A DNA stretch of 64,000 bases from Tianweitania aestuarii. GTDB lineage: Bacteria > Pseudomonadota > Alphaproteobacteria > Rhizobiales > Rhizobiaceae. The notes under the pieces are model-generated. The model worked only from the letters and a program-made list of their open reading frames with translations. It ran no database searches and had not been told where the DNA came from. Positions 9,177 through 20,957 of the stretch are shown piece after piece; position 1 is the stretch's first letter; every line of letters starts with the position of its first letter. The translations under genes and the position numbers were made by a program. The stretch is from the NCBI RefSeq assembly GCF_018457165.1, contig NZ_JAFMNX010000002.1, positions 62,001 through 126,000 of the forward strand, read 5' to 3'.

Positions 9177-10160
9177 ATGCCGCGTCATCTTTTAATTGAA
9201 GAAGAACGGTTTCCAATAGCCGGTGCTTTCACGATCGCGCGCGGCTCCAAAACGCAAGCCGAGGTGATCACATGCACCTTGATAGAAGATAGCGTGCAGG
9301 GTCGCGGCGAATGCGTGCCCTATCGCCGCTACGGTGAGACACTGGAAAGCGTTCGATTGCAAATCGAAACAGCGCGATCCGCGATCGAAAACGGAATCAG
9401 CCGCCAGGAACTGCTTGGCGCAATGCAAGCCGGCGCTGCCCGCAATGCGGTAGACTGCGCTTTGTGGGATCTTCAGGCCAAGCAGAGCGGCCGCAGTGTA
9501 AGCGACCTGGCCGATTTGAATCCGCCGCAACCGCTCGAAACGGCGTTTACCATTTCGCTCGGCGAGCCGGAAAAGATGGCGACGGATGCGCGCGACAACG
9601 CCTGGCGTCCATTGTTGAAGGTCAAGGTCGGTACGGAAGACGACCGCTCGCGCATGGCAGCGGTCGCCGAGACTGCACCGAACAGCCGCATCATCCTTGA
9701 TGCGAACGAGGGCTGGACGTCCAGCAACATCGAGATGCACCTTGCCGAGGCGGCACGGCTTGGCATTGCCTTAATCGAACAGCCTCTGCCCGCCGGCTCC
9801 GACGACATGCTCGGCCGCATTGCGCGCCCGGTGCCTGTTTGCGCCGATGAAAGCGTCCATGGCGTGCATGATCTTGCAGAGCTTCGCGGCCGCTATGACG
9901 CCATCAACATCAAGCTCGACAAGACAGGCGGACTGACTGCCGCGCTGGACTTGCGCAAAAGCGCCGAAGCGCTCGGCTTCCAGATCATGGTGGGCTGCAT
10001 GGTCGGCACGTCCTTGTCGATGGCGCCGGCGATCCTGCTGGCGCAGGGAGCGGCCTTCGTCGATCTCGACGGACCGCTGCTTCTGGCGAAGGATCGGGAA
10101 CCGGGTCTCACCTACACCGGCTCCATCGTGTCCCCGCCTGTTTCCACACTGTGGGGCTAA
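9177..10160 (+). CDS. Dipeptide epimerase, enolase superfamily (L-Ala-D/L-Glu epimerase-like)
   Basis: 327 residues from the ATG at 9177; the same open frame runs further upstream, but that part only shadows mlaE. Enolase-superfamily residues are in order: KVKVG lysine pair, metal ligands in ILDANEGW, IEQPL and CADES, and the second catalytic lysine in NIKLDKTGG. This set fits the muconate-lactonizing subgroup and the Ala-Glu epimerases that recycle murein peptides. The substrate could be another dipeptide. The following genes (SDR, FAH) are co-directional but not obviously the same pathway. Confidence 0.88.
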   Translation: MPRHLLIEEERFPIAGAFTIARGSKTQAEVITCTLIEDSVQGRGECVPYRRYGETLESVRLQIETARSAIENGISRQELLGAMQAGAARNAVDCALWDLQAKQSGRSVSDLADLNPPQPLETAFTISLGEPEKMATDARDNAWRPLLKVKVGTEDDRSRMAAVAETAPNSRIILDANEGWTSSNIEMHLAEAARLGIALIEQPLPAGSDDMLGRIARPVPVCADESVHGVHDLAELRGRYDAINIKLDKTGGLTAALDLRKSAEALGFQIMVGCMVGTSLSMAPAILLAQGAAFVDLDGPLLLAKDREPGLTYTGSIVSPPVSTLWG

Positions 10161-10251
10161 TGCAGCTTGCCTGATATAAATGGCTGGACAACCAGGGCAG
10201 CGGTTCCCATAGCCAGCACCACCCGGGTGACTTGATGACGCGAGGCATGAC

Positions 10252-11031
10252 ATGGATCTTGGACTGACCGGCAAAAAGGCAATCATCTGCGCTTCGAGCA
10301 GAGGATTGGGCCGTGGCTGCGCGCTGGCTCTTGCGGAAGAAGGCGTCAATGTCGTTTTGAACGGCCGCGACCCCGAACCCCTCGCCGCAACGGCGCGTGA
10401 GATCCGCGAACATTTTGGTGTGCAGGTCACAGAGGTCGCCGCCGATGTTTCAACACATGAAGGCCAGGCAGCACTTCTCGCCGCGTGTCCCGCCCCCGAC
10501 ATCCTCGTCAACAACAATGGCGGCCCGCCTTCGCGCGACTTCCGCAAGCTCGATCGTCAGGCGATGCTCGATGGCGTGACGCAAAACATGGTCACACCAC
10601 TCGAACTGATCCAGGCGGTGATCGATGGCATGGCTGAGCGCGGCTTCGGGCGCATCGTCAACATCACGTCGCTGTCGATCTATATGCCGATCCCCGGTCT
10701 CGATCTGTCGTCCGGCGCCCGCGCCGGCCTCACCGGCTTTCTGGCCGGCGTTGCCAAGACGGTGGCCAATCGCAATGTCACGATCAACGGTCTGTTGCCG
10801 GGCAAGTTCGACACCGATCGCATCCGCTCCACGACCCAGTTCGCGGCCGACAAGGCAGGTATTCCCTTGGAAGAATTTGCCGAGCGCCAGCGCCGTGAGA
10901 TCCCTGCGGGCCGCATCGGCACTCCGGAAGAGTTCGGCAAGGCCTGCGCCTTTTTGTGCTCGACACATGCCGGCTACATCACGGGACGAAACATGATCCT
11001 CGACGGCGGCCTTTATCCCTCCGCTTTTTGA
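10252..11031 (+). CDS. SDR family oxidoreductase with atypical active site
   Basis: 259 residues, classical SDR length. The nucleotide-binding GxxxGxG region is present as SSRGLGRG (residues 15-22) and the NNNGG motif at 87-91. The catalytic serine is S140, but the residue 13 positions on is S153 and the one four further is R157, so the YxxxK pair is replaced by SxxxR. The GGPP sequence after the NNNG motif marks a known divergent SDR subgroup that is still often labelled 3-oxoacyl-ACP reductase. The reaction is therefore uncertain. It lies 34 bases before the FAH-family gene and is probably co-transcribed with it. Confidence 0.88.
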   Translation: MDLGLTGKKAIICASSRGLGRGCALALAEEGVNVVLNGRDPEPLAATAREIREHFGVQVTEVAADVSTHEGQAALLAACPAPDILVNNNGGPPSRDFRKLDRQAMLDGVTQNMVTPLELIQAVIDGMAERGFGRIVNITSLSIYMPIPGLDLSSGARAGLTGFLAGVAKTVANRNVTINGLLPGKFDTDRIRSTTQFAADKAGIPLEEFAERQRREIPAGRIGTPEEFGKACAFLCSTHAGYITGRNMILDGGLYPSAF

Positions 11032-11064
11032 GATCACAGGATTGAGAACCATCAGGAGGCAGGT

Positions 11065-11910
11065 TTGAAACTTCTTCGCTTTGGCCCGAAGGGGCAGGAA
11101 CGTCCGGGTTTGGTTGATGACAACGGCATTATCCGCGACGCGTCTTCGCTAGTCGCCGACTTCAGCCCGGACACCGTTTCGTTCGAGCTGATCGAAAAAC
11201 TCCGCAAGGCTGATCTCACTGCCCTGCCGGAAATGCCTGCCGATACCCGCATCGGTTCGCCGCTGTCTCGCATCGGTCACTTCCTGGCAGTGGGCCTGAA
11301 CTTCGCCGACCACGCTGCCGAAACCGGCGCATCGATCCCGAGCGAACCGCTGATCTTTTCCAAGGCGCCGAGCTGCCTTAATGGACCCAATGACGACATC
11401 ATCCAGCCGCGCGGCTCGGTAAAGCTCGATTATGAAGTCGAACTCGCCGTCGTGATCGGCAAACGCTGCGATTATGTGTCGGAAGCCGATGCCCTGTCAC
11501 ATGTTCTAGGCTACGCCCTGTGCAACGACGTGTCGGAGCGTGACTACCAGAAGGAACGCGGCGGCCAGTGGCTCAAGGGTAAGAGCGCCCCGACTTTCGG
11601 CCCGCTCGGGCCCTGGATTGTCACGGCAGACGAGATCCCCGATCCGCAGTCGCTCGAAATGTTCCTGAACGTCAACGACGAGCGCAGCCAGACCGGCAAC
11701 ACCGATACGATGATCTTCTCCGTTGCCAAGGTCATCTCCTATTTGTCCGAGTTCATGGCGCTGGAGCCCGGCGATGTGATCACCACGGGCACGCCACCCG
11801 GCGTCGGCGCCGGCAAGAAGCCGCCGGTCTTCCTGAAGGTCGGCGATCGCCTGCATCTTGGCATCGACAAGCTTGGCGAACAGCACTCGCGCATCGTTGC
11901 GCGCGATTAA
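11065..11910 (+). CDS. Fumarylacetoacetate hydrolase (FAH) family protein
   Basis: 281 residues, the length of single-domain FAH proteins (ureidoglycolate lyase, acylpyruvase, 2-hydroxyhepta-diene-dioate isomerase types). Metal-binding acidic residues are seen in LDYEVELAVVIG, and the family signatures GYALCNDVSERD and TGTPPGVG are intact. The start is TTG, supported by AGGAGG at 11054-11059. Likely activity is Mg-dependent C-C or keto-enol chemistry on a diketo acid; the specific substrate is not shown by sequence. Confidence 0.9.
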   Translation: MKLLRFGPKGQERPGLVDDNGIIRDASSLVADFSPDTVSFELIEKLRKADLTALPEMPADTRIGSPLSRIGHFLAVGLNFADHAAETGASIPSEPLIFSKAPSCLNGPNDDIIQPRGSVKLDYEVELAVVIGKRCDYVSEADALSHVLGYALCNDVSERDYQKERGGQWLKGKSAPTFGPLGPWIVTADEIPDPQSLEMFLNVNDERSQTGNTDTMIFSVAKVISYLSEFMALEPGDVITTGTPPGVGAGKKPPVFLKVGDRLHLGIDKLGEQHSRIVARD

Positions 11911-11932
11911 ACATCGAGGATTGTCCGAAGCA

Positions 11933-12724
11933 ATGACGCGAACCAGCACCATCCCCATTCAGGCCGAAATCGACTGGGAGCGCTCGCGTCCCGGCGATGG
12001 CGGGGATGTGCTGATCTGCGCGATCAATCTCGATCGCTCGCCGGAACGCTGGGAAGCGATCCGCGAACAACTGGATGCGAGCGGCCTGCCTTATGTCAGG
12101 CTACGTGCCGTCGACGGTCGCGCGCTTGACCCTACGCTGGAAGCCAAGGTCAGCCACGAACGCTTCGAACAGTCCAACGGTCGCAAGATCACACCGGGCG
12201 ATATCGGTTGTTATCTCAGCCACACCGCCGCCTGGAGCTTCATGGCCACCCAGGCAACTTCCAAGCTGCTGATCGTGGAAGACGATGCCGTGTTTCAGCC
12301 CGATTGGACGCAACGGCTGCACAGCGTGCTCCGGGCCTACAAGCCGGGCATGCTGATGAAGCTGTCATGGCAGCGGCCGGGTCTGACGCGTGACGTTGCA
12401 CCCATCGACGACACCTACCGCCTCGTGCGCCCCCTGACTCATCAAGCCTGTTGCGCGGCCTACCTCGTCGACAAGACAGCGGCGCAGCACCTGCTGGATC
12501 ACGCCTTCCCGATCTATGTGCCAGTGGATCACTACATGGAATCGCCTTGGGAAACCGGCGTACCCGTGCGCTCCATGATGCCGCGCCTTGTTCATCAGCG
12601 CGGCGTGGCGAGCACGATTTCCAAGCAGAAGAAGTTCCACTGGAGCCAGCGTGTGCCAACCCTGCTTTACCGCATCAAGGCACATTCCCGACGCTTCTTG
12701 CACGGCTTTTTACGCACGGCCTAG
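11933..12724 (+). CDS. Glycosyltransferase family 25 (LPS biosynthesis type)
   Basis: 263 residues from the ATG at 11933; the open frame extends upstream into the FAH gene but without family similarity. The N-terminal VLICAINLDRSPERW pattern and LLIVEDDAVF are the GT25 hallmarks; GDIGCYLSH is also conserved. GT25 enzymes add galactose or related sugars to lipooligosaccharide cores. Begins 22 bases after the FAH stop, probably the same transcript. The C terminus is basic and arginine-rich. Confidence 0.85.
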   Translation: MTRTSTIPIQAEIDWERSRPGDGGDVLICAINLDRSPERWEAIREQLDASGLPYVRLRAVDGRALDPTLEAKVSHERFEQSNGRKITPGDIGCYLSHTAAWSFMATQATSKLLIVEDDAVFQPDWTQRLHSVLRAYKPGMLMKLSWQRPGLTRDVAPIDDTYRLVRPLTHQACCAAYLVDKTAAQHLLDHAFPIYVPVDHYMESPWETGVPVRSMMPRLVHQRGVASTISKQKKFHWSQRVPTLLYRIKAHSRRFLHGFLRTA

Positions 12725-12814
12725 CTTCGGTCTCCTGTCATTGCTATTCGGCAGGATCATATCGCGGCCAGCGCGCCGCCATTGCTTGTTTGCTTCATTT
12801 CAGTTGGGAGAATC

Positions 12815-15142
12815 ATGATGGTCGAGATGCAGGACAAAAAGCCGGCCTCCGGCGATCTCGATCAGAGCGCGCTATTTTTCCACCGCTATCCAACGCCCGG
12901 CAAGCTCGAGATCCAGGCCACGAAGCCGCTCGGCAACCAGCGCGACCTGGCACTGGCTTATTCCCCCGGCGTCGCAGCGCCCTGCCTCGCCATTCAGGAC
13001 AACCCGGACGCGGCAGACGATTACACGACCCGCGCCAATCTCGTCGGCGTCGTGTCCAACGGCACGGCCGTTCTCGGCCTCGGCAATATCGGTCCGCTCG
13101 CTTCCAAGCCGGTGATGGAAGGCAAGGCGGTCCTGTTCAAGAAGTTCGCGGGCATCGACGTGTTCGACATCGAGGTCGATGCAACGGAAATCAGCCGCAT
13201 GGTGGAAACGGTTGCGGCTCTCGAACCCACCTTCGGCGGCATCAATCTGGAAGACGTGAAGTCGCCGGAATGCTTCGAGATCGAAGAACAGTTGAAGGCG
13301 CGCATGCGCATTCCCGTGTTCCATGACGACCAGCACGGCACGGCCATAATCGTTGCCGCCGCCATCCTGAACGCTTTGGAAATTGCCGGCAAGCGCATCG
13401 AAGAGGTGAAGATCGTCACCTCCGGCGCGGGCGCTGCCGCCCTTGCCTGCCTCAACCTGCTGGTTTCGCTCGGCGCAAAGCCGGACAACATCTGGATCAC
13501 CGATCGCTACGGCGTCGCTTATGTCGGCCGCACCGAAGAGATGGACCGCTGGAAGGCGCCCTATCTCAAGGAAACGGAGCTGCGCACGCTGGCCGATGTG
13601 ATCGGCGGTGCCGACGTCTTCCTCGGCCTTTCCGCTGCCGGCGTGTTGAAGCCTGAGCTTCTAGCCGAAATGGCGGAAAAACCGCTAATCCTGGCGCTCG
13701 CCAACCCCACGCCTGAGATCATGCCGGACCTCGCCCGGGCGGCCCGCCCCGATGCGATGATCTGCACCGGCCGCTCGGATTTCCCAAACCAGGTCAACAA
13801 CGTCCTTTGCTTCCCCTACATCTTCCGCGGCGCGCTGGATGTCGGCGCAACGGCGATCAACGAAGATATGAAGATGGCCGCCGTGCGCGCCATCGCCGCG
13901 CTTGCGCGTGAAGAACCGTCTGACGTCGCGGCCCGCGCCTATTCCGGCGACACGCCGATGTTCGGCCCGGACTTCCTGATCCCGTCGCCGTTCGATCCGC
14001 GCCTCATCCTGCGCATCGCACCGGCGGTGGCCGAAGCTGCCGCGCAAAGCGGTGTGGCACGCCGGCCGATCACCGATATGCCGGCCTATCTCGATCGTTT
14101 GAACCGCTTCGTGTTCCGCTCCGGCCTCGTCATGAAGCCGGTTTTCTCCGCCGCGAAGACCGCCGGCGCCCAGCGCGTCATCTATGCCGATGGTGAGGAT
14201 GAGCGCGTGCTGCGTGCTGCGCAGGTGGTTCTTGAAGAAGGTCTGGCCAAGCCGATCCTCGTTGGCCGCCCCGCAGTCATCGAGACCCGCCTCGCCCGTT
14301 ACGGCCTGAAGATCCGCCCGGGTGTCGATTTCGAGATCATCAATCCGGAAGACGATCCGCGCTACCGCGATTATGTCGAAACGCTGATCGCCCGCGCCGG
14401 CCGCCGCGGCGTCACGCTGGAGGGCGCACGCAGCCTCGTTCGCACCGACACGACGGTTATTGCGGCCATTGCGCTGATCCGCGGCGATGCCGACTCCATG
14501 ATCTGCGGTCTGTCTGGACGTTTCGAGCGCCACATCCGCTATGTTCGCCTGATCATTGGTGCGAGCGAAGAAAGAGGGGATCGCGACCTTTCGGCTTTGT
14601 CGATGCTGATCTCGCAGAAGGGCGTCACCTTCTACACCGACACCTATGTCACCGTGGATCCAACGGCCCAGGAGATCGCGGAAATGACGATGCTCGCTGC
14701 CGAAGAAATCCGCCGCTTCGGCATCGAACCGAAGGCTGCGATGCTGTCTTTCTCCAACTTCGGCTCACGCGATACCGAATCGACGCTGAAGATGCGGGAA
14801 GCCGCACGTATCCTCAAAAGCCGCGCACCGGACCTCGCCTGCGACGGCGAGATGCACGCTGACTCTGCGCTGTCGGAAACCCTGCGCAACCGCATCTACC
14901 CCCACTCGACATTGAAGGGCGAAGCCAACCTTCTGGTGTTCCCGAACCTCGATGCCGCGAACATTACCATGAACGCGGTGAAGATGATGACGGATGCGCT
15001 GCATGTTGGACCGATCCTGCTCGGCACGGCAAAGCCCGCGCATATCCTGACGCCTTCGGTTACCTCGCGCGGCATCGTCAACATGACGGCCCTGTCGGTT
15101 GTGGAAGCCTCGCAGCGCCTGCATCATCCGGCGGCGCTCTGA
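12815..15142 (+). CDS. Malic enzyme with C-terminal phosphotransacetylase-like domain
   Basis: About 775 residues. The N-terminal ~430 residues are malic enzyme: catalytic tyrosine in [11 protein letters not shown], catalytic lysine in [11 protein letters not shown], metal site DDQHGTA, dinucleotide fold [10 protein letters not shown]. The C-terminal ~330 residues match the phosphate acetyltransferase fold found in the two-domain malic enzymes of rhizobia (Dme and Tme, of similar length). It converts malate to pyruvate and CO2. Whether it uses NAD or NADP cannot be decided here. ATG codons at 12815 and 12818 are both possible starts behind GGGAG. Confidence 0.93.
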   Translation: MMVEMQDKKPASGDLDQSALFFHRYPTPGKLEIQATKPLGNQRDLALAYSPGVAAPCLAIQDNPDAADDYTTRANLVGVVSNGTAVLGLGNIGPLASKPVMEGKAVLFKKFAGIDVFDIEVDATEISRMVETVAALEPTFGGINLEDVKSPECFEIEEQLKARMRIPVFHDDQHGTAIIVAAAILNALEIAGKRIEEVKIVTSGAGAAALACLNLLVSLGAKPDNIWITDRYGVAYVGRTEEMDRWKAPYLKETELRTLADVIGGADVFLGLSAAGVLKPELLAEMAEKPLILALANPTPEIMPDLARAARPDAMICTGRSDFPNQVNNVLCFPYIFRGALDVGATAINEDMKMAAVRAIAALAREEPSDVAARAYSGDTPMFGPDFLIPSPFDPRLILRIAPAVAEAAAQSGVARRPITDMPAYLDRLNRFVFRSGLVMKPVFSAAKTAGAQRVIYADGEDERVLRAAQVVLEEGLAKPILVGRPAVIETRLARYGLKIRPGVDFEIINPEDDPRYRDYVETLIARAGRRGVTLEGARSLVRTDTTVIAAIALIRGDADSMICGLSGRFERHIRYVRLIIGASEERGDRDLSALSMLISQKGVTFYTDTYVTVDPTAQEIAEMTMLAAEEIRRFGIEPKAAMLSFSNFGSRDTESTLKMREAARILKSRAPDLACDGEMHADSALSETLRNRIYPHSTLKGEANLLVFPNLDAANITMNAVKMMTDALHVGPILLGTAKPAHILTPSVTSRGIVNMTALSVVEASQRLHHPAAL

Positions 15143-15211
15143 CGAAGATTTCAACGGTTACAGCAAGCTTCGGCACAGGCTTGCCGCAATCATCGGCAAG
15201 CGTGCTTCGCC

Positions 15212-16351
15212 ATGAAGGTACGAACGGTCTCGGCACGGAAACGATGGTCGGCTTTGACGAGCGCGTTGGCAGTCTTGCTGCTGACGGCGTCGCTCGTCCC
15301 TGATCAGGCCGCTGCCGCCTCGTCCAGGCTTTGCCGACAACTGGAAGCCGAACTCGCGAGCACCGGCCAGGGCAACCGAAGCTCGGCCGCGATGCGGCAA
15401 TATGATCGCGCCATCGCCGAGCAGGAACGGCAGCTTTCACGAACCGAAGCCGAATGGCAGCGTGCCGAATGCGATTACGGATATGGCGGCCGAACCGCTC
15501 GCTTGTGTCGCCAGATCGAAAACACGCTGACGCGCATGGAACGCAACTATGCCGAGCTGCAGCGCGAGCGCGCCCGGCTTGGTCTCGGCTCCAGCCGCAA
15601 CGGTTCTGTTGAGCGCCAGCGCATTCAGCGCGCCATCGACGACGCCGGCTGCAACGCGCCTGCGCCCCAACCAAAGCCGCAGCAAGTCGCCGTTCCACGG
15701 GCATCTCAACCGGACACGGCGCAAGAGCGTCTGCGCACGCTTTGCGTCCGCATGTCAGACGGCTACTTCTTTCCAATGTCCTATGGCGTAACGCGGGATG
15801 ACTTCGCCCGCGAGGCCAAAAACTGCCAGGCGACCTGCCCGTCTACCGAGATGCGGCTCTACTACCACAAAGTGCCGGATCAGGCGGCTGCCGACATGGT
15901 GTCGGCCGACAATAACGAACCTTATTCAGCCTTGCCGACAGCAAACCTCTACCGCAACCAGCCGCAAAGCGGTGCCTCCGCCTGCGCGCCCGCTGCCCCG
16001 AAAGCAACGATCGCCAGCGTTCCCGATCAACCGGTTTCGGAGACACCAAAGGAGAATACGTCCGCGCCGGCGACGACGTCCGTGTCACCTGTCCCGCCTG
16101 CAACTACGAGCCCGTCCATCCGGGTTCTGCCGGATCAAAGCACGCCGCAGGAGCCGGAAAAAGCCAGCGAACCCGCCAAGCAGGAGCCGGAAAAGCGCGA
16201 GGCAGCCCTTCCGAAGCGCCCGCCGGACCCCGCGCCGGCTCGCTCCATGTCCGAAGACGACAAGCGCGTCAGGGTCGTCGGACCAACGTTCCTGCCTGCC
16301 CAAGAAGGGGCAATAGATCTGCGAGCTCCGGGCCAGAAGAGCGCCCCGTAA
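15212..16351 (+). CDS. Secreted DUF2865 domain protein
   Basis: 379 residues with a Sec-type signal peptide ending near AAAASS. The middle has a helical Glu/Arg-rich part (about 50-130); the DUF2865 core (about 175-255) carries [15 protein letters not shown], four spaced cysteines, and YYHKVPDQ. The last ~120 residues are a Pro/Ser/Glu-rich low-complexity tail. Function unknown; the domain is common in Hyphomicrobiales and is presumed to be periplasmic. Its 3' end overlaps the convergent gltX gene by 83 bases. Confidence 0.85.
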   Translation: MKVRTVSARKRWSALTSALAVLLLTASLVPDQAAAASSRLCRQLEAELASTGQGNRSSAAMRQYDRAIAEQERQLSRTEAEWQRAECDYGYGGRTARLCRQIENTLTRMERNYAELQRERARLGLGSSRNGSVERQRIQRAIDDAGCNAPAPQPKPQQVAVPRASQPDTAQERLRTLCVRMSDGYFFPMSYGVTRDDFAREAKNCQATCPSTEMRLYYHKVPDQAAADMVSADNNEPYSALPTANLYRNQPQSGASACAPAAPKATIASVPDQPVSETPKENTSAPATTSVSPVPPATTSPSIRVLPDQSTPQEPEKASEPAKQEPEKREAALPKRPPDPAPARSMSEDDKRVRVVGPTFLPAQEGAIDLRAPGQKSAP

Positions 16352-17642
16352 GCGCAATCCGCAACGGCATGAAAAGCGTCTTGCCCTTGCGCCCGCTTTG
16401 CGCCTTCACCGCCTCGGTCCAGATCTTCCAGGTGCCGCGATCCCAGGGTTCCGCCGGCAACAGATCGAAGGCTTCCGCCACGAAGCCGCGATCCTCGTCC
16501 GAGAGGCTCTCGGCGTTGTCCGGCCCTTCGCTGACGATGCGCCACCAGACGGCCGCCTCCGCAACCGTCTCCAGATTTCCCCGCACGGCCAGCCAGAACG
16601 GCTCGGCCTTCGGCCCGTCGATACCTATGACAGCCAATCTCGCCTGAACATCCGCAAACGGCATCTGGTGGATCAAGGCGCGGTTCAGCGTCCCCACTTC
16701 CGCCGGATCGAACTTCGCGGCGGACTTGGAGGTCGCGGCAGGATCGAAGCGCGCGGCCAACTCTTCCATCGTTGCAACGGGCTCGACGCTTTCCGACGTA
16801 CCGATCAGAACCGCAAGAGATGCCACCGCCATTGGCTCGATGCCCGCCTCACGCAGGCCGGTGATCGACAGCGCGCCGGTTCGCTTCGACAGGCCTTCGC
16901 CGCTTGCCGTGGTCAACAGGTTGTGGTGCCCGAAAGCCGGCGGCTCTGCACCCAGCGCACGGAACAAGGCGATCTGCGCGCCCGTATTCGTGACATGGTC
17001 GTCGCCGCGGATAATATGGGTGACGCCCATCTCGATATCGTCGGCCACCGACGGCAGCGTATAAAGATAGGTGCCGTCTTCGCGCACCAGCACGGGGTCG
17101 GACATGGATGCGAGATCCACCGTCTGCGGTCCGCGCACGACATCGTCCCACTGCACTTCGGTGCGGCTTGGGCTGAACGGATCATCGCCAAAATTCGGCA
17201 AAAGAAAGCGCCAATGCGGCTTGCGGCCTTCAGCTTCCAGCGCGCTGATGTCCTCGGCCGACAGCTTCAGCGCTTCACGGCCGTAAACCGGCGGCAAGCG
17301 GCGCGACAGCCGGATCTTGCGCCGACGCTCGAGCTCTTCCGGCGTTTCATAGCAGGGATAAAGCAGCCCCGCTTCTTTGAGCTTGGTAGCCGCCGCATCA
17401 TAGATCGCGAAGCGCTTCGACTGATACTCGACACGCGCCGGCTTGATCCCCAGCCAATGAAGATCGGTCAGGATCGCGTCGGCATAATCCTGCTTCGAGC
17501 GCGCAGCATCCGTGTCGTCGAAGCGCTGGATCAGTTGCCCACCCGATTTCAGGGCGAACAGCCAGTTGAACAGCGCGGTGCGCGCATTGCCGATATGGAT
17601 CATTCCCGTCGGAGACGGCGCGAAGCGAACGGTTGTTGTCAT
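16269..17642 (-). CDS. gltX: Glutamate--tRNA ligase
   Basis: 457 residues from the ATG at 17642. Class I synthetase motifs are clear: the HIGH-type motif as HIGN within [14 protein letters not shown], and the KMSKS-type motif as LSKRTG. It charges tRNA with glutamate. Many alphaproteobacteria carry two GluRS paralogues, and the relatively short length is compatible with the second one (gltX2), but this cannot be decided from one copy. The 3' end overlaps the DUF2865 gene on the other strand. Confidence 0.93.
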   Translation of the reverse strand: MTTTVRFAPSPTGMIHIGNARTALFNWLFALKSGGQLIQRFDDTDAARSKQDYADAILTDLHWLGIKPARVEYQSKRFAIYDAAATKLKEAGLLYPCYETPEELERRRKIRLSRRLPPVYGREALKLSAEDISALEAEGRKPHWRFLLPNFGDDPFSPSRTEVQWDDVVRGPQTVDLASMSDPVLVREDGTYLYTLPSVADDIEMGVTHIIRGDDHVTNTGAQIALFRALGAEPPAFGHHNLLTTASGEGLSKRTGALSITGLREAGIEPMAVASLAVLIGTSESVEPVATMEELAARFDPAATSKSAAKFDPAEVGTLNRALIHQMPFADVQARLAVIGIDGPKAEPFWLAVRGNLETVAEAAVWWRIVSEGPDNAESLSDEDRGFVAEAFDLLPAEPWDRGTWKIWTEAVKAQSGRKGKTLFMPLRIALTGRSSGPELADLLPLLGQAGTLVRRP

Positions 17643-17699
17643 GCCTTGCGGCGTAGCTCCAAGCCGGTTCAACCGCAAGCATTTGATGGCCTCAACGCC

Positions 17700-18640
<941 letters not shown>

Positions 18641-18675
18641 AGTTTATGCGTGAGCGCAGCCCGCCCTGCAAGAGC

Positions 18676-19086
18676 CTAGTCCTTGCTGCGGTAAAGCCGC
18701 ATCTCCTTGCCGGCCTCGATCAGCCGAAAGCCGAACGGCTCGTAGAGCGCATGCGCGTCCTCCGTTGAAAGCGACCAGGACAGAACAGTGCGCAGTTCGG
18801 GATGATCCATCAAACCCGCCACCAACGCCTTGCCGATCCCCTTGCCGCGATGCTCCGGCCAGACAATCACATCCGACAAGCGCATGAACAGCGCGCGATC
18901 GCCTTGCGCCCGCGCAAACCCGACCTGCTCCCCGTCGATCAGCGCGATCGCACAGATCGAGTTGGCGAAGGCGATCTCGTGCAGGGCATCGGTTCGATTT
19001 CCACCCCAGTAACTCTCGCAAAGCAGTTGCGAGGTGCGGGCGAAATCGAGCTTTGCACGATCGAAGCTGATCTCGACGGCGCTCAT
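18676..19086 (-). CDS. GNAT family N-acetyltransferase
   Basis: 136 residues from the ATG at 19086, which overlaps the nadE stop by four bases (ATGA), so the two are probably translated together. The acetyl-CoA loop WPEHRGKGIGKALV and the HALYEPFGF segment are clear. Small acetyltransferases of this YhhY/PanZ-like size act on diverse amines; the substrate is unknown. Its 3' end lies just upstream of the bluB riboswitch, so the bluB promoter probably lies within or near this gene. Confidence 0.85.
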   Translation of the reverse strand: MSAVEISFDRAKLDFARTSQLLCESYWGGNRTDALHEIAFANSICAIALIDGEQVGFARAQGDRALFMRLSDVIVWPEHRGKGIGKALVAGLMDHPELRTVLSWSLSTEDAHALYEPFGFRLIEAGKEMRLYRSKD

Positions 19087-20777
19087 CCCCGATCGCGGAA
19101 GCGGTTGGTGATGGGATAACGGCGATCGCGGCCGAAATTCTTTCGCGTGATCTTCACCCCCGGTGCCGCCTGCCGCCGCTTGTATTCGGCGAGATAAAGC
19201 AGATGCTCGATGCGCTGTACCGTTTCGGGCGCATGGCCTTTCGTGACGATCTGCTGCACGCTCATCTCGTTTTCCACCAGACATTCCAGGATGTCGTCGA
19301 GCACGGGGTAAGGCGGCAGCGAATCCTGGTCGGTCTGGTTTTCGCGCAGCTCCGCCGAAGGCGCCTTGTCGATGATATTGACGGGGATCACCTCGCCCGA
19401 CGGGCCCATCGCACCAGCCGGAAGATGCGCATTGCGCCATCGAGCGATCGAATAGACCTGCATCTTGTAAAGGTCCTTGATCGGGTTGAAGCCGCCATTC
19501 ATGTCGCCATAAAGCGTGGCATAGCCGACCGACATCTCGCTCTTGTTGCCGGTGGTCACGACCATCGAGCCGAACTTGTTGGACACTGCCATCAGGATCA
19601 CGCCGCGCGTACGCGATTGCAGGTTCTCCTCCGTGATCCCTTCTTTCGTGCCTGCAAACGTCTCCGACAGGGAAGACAAGAAGCCTTCCACCGGCTCGGC
19701 AATCGGAATGATGTCATAGCGGCAGCCCAGCGCTTGCGCGCAAGCCTTGGCGTCTGTCAGCGATTCTTCCGACGTATAGCGGTAAGGCAGCATGATCGCA
19801 TGCAGCCGCTCTTCCCCGAGTGCGTCCACCGCCAACGCGGCGCACACGGCCGAATCGATGCCGCCTGACAGCCCGAGCACCACATTCTTGAAGCCATTCT
19901 TGTTTACGTAATCGCGCAAGCCGATCATGCAGGCGAGATAATCGGCTTCCTCGCCCTGCGGCAGCTTGGCCATCGGACCGTTGTCACACACCCAGACATC
20001 GTCACGCCGCTTCCAGGTTACCACGGCCACCGTTTCCTCGAACTCGGACAACTGGAAGGCGAGCGACTTGTCGGCTTCGATCCCGAAGGATGCGCCATCG
20101 AAGACGAGCTCGTCCTGGCCGCCGAGCTGGTTCGCGTAAACCATCGGCAGGCCGCTTTCGATCACCTGCCGGATAACCGTCTGGTGGCGCACATCCATCT
20201 TGCCGCGGTAATAAGGTGAGCCGTTCGGCACCAACAGAAGCTCCGCCCCGCTTTCAGCCAGCGTTTCGCAGACGCCGAGCTGACCCCAAATGTCCTCGCA
20301 GATCGGAATGCCGATGCGCACGCCCCGGAAATTGACGGGGCCCGGCATGTTCGGGCCGGGCTGGAACACGCGCTTTTCGTCAAACTCGCCGTAATTCGGC
20401 AGATCCAGCTTGTAGCGCTCTCCCAAGATTTGGCCGCCGTCGGCAACGATCACCGAATTATGGATCCCGCTGGTGCGCTTCAGCGGCGTTCCGATGATGA
20501 CGCCCGGACCGCCATCCGCCGTGTCTTCCACCAGCTGACGCGCCGCCCGCTCGCAGGCATCGACGAAGGCCGGCTTGAGCACGAGATCTTCCGGCGGATA
20601 GCCGGCAATGAAAAGTTCGGTGAACAGAACGAGGTCCGCGCCCTGCCCGGCCGCTTCCTTGCGCGCCCGGCGTGCCAGTTCGAGGTTTCCCGATATGTCG
20701 CCGACAACCGGGTTCAGCTGCGCGATCGCCAGGCGAAGAACGTTGAGCGGAGAAGTGTTGGAAGGTGTTTGAGCCAT
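19083..20777 (-). CDS. nadE: Glutamine-dependent NAD+ synthetase
   Basis: 564 residues in two domains. The N-terminal nitrilase-type amidase (about 1-270) has its Glu-Lys-Cys triad in FTELFIAGYPPEDL, YGEFDEKR and PICEDIW. The C-terminal synthetase has the ATP pyrophosphatase loop LSGGIDSA. It amidates nicotinic acid adenine dinucleotide to NAD using ammonia from glutamine. First gene of a two-gene unit with the acetyltransferase. Confidence 0.96.
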   Translation of the reverse strand: MAQTPSNTSPLNVLRLAIAQLNPVVGDISGNLELARRARKEAAGQGADLVLFTELFIAGYPPEDLVLKPAFVDACERAARQLVEDTADGGPGVIIGTPLKRTSGIHNSVIVADGGQILGERYKLDLPNYGEFDEKRVFQPGPNMPGPVNFRGVRIGIPICEDIWGQLGVCETLAESGAELLLVPNGSPYYRGKMDVRHQTVIRQVIESGLPMVYANQLGGQDELVFDGASFGIEADKSLAFQLSEFEETVAVVTWKRRDDVWVCDNGPMAKLPQGEEADYLACMIGLRDYVNKNGFKNVVLGLSGGIDSAVCAALAVDALGEERLHAIMLPYRYTSEESLTDAKACAQALGCRYDIIPIAEPVEGFLSSLSETFAGTKEGITEENLQSRTRGVILMAVSNKFGSMVVTTGNKSEMSVGYATLYGDMNGGFNPIKDLYKMQVYSIARWRNAHLPAGAMGPSGEVIPVNIIDKAPSAELRENQTDQDSLPPYPVLDDILECLVENEMSVQQIVTKGHAPETVQRIEHLLYLAEYKRRQAAPGVKITRKNFGRDRRYPITNRFRDRG

Positions 20778-20957
20778 AGGAATGATCTAGCGCGTGACCT
20801 ATAAGCCTGCAATTGCCGTGTTGAAGACAAAGGAGTAGGCAACGCGCACTTCATCTGGTCAGGACATCGCCATGTCGCTTTCATCGAGCATCAAGGCACA
20901 TGCGAGCGACCCGTTTGACGCCGTTTCAGTCCTGCTCATGGAAACCGAACATCCCGA

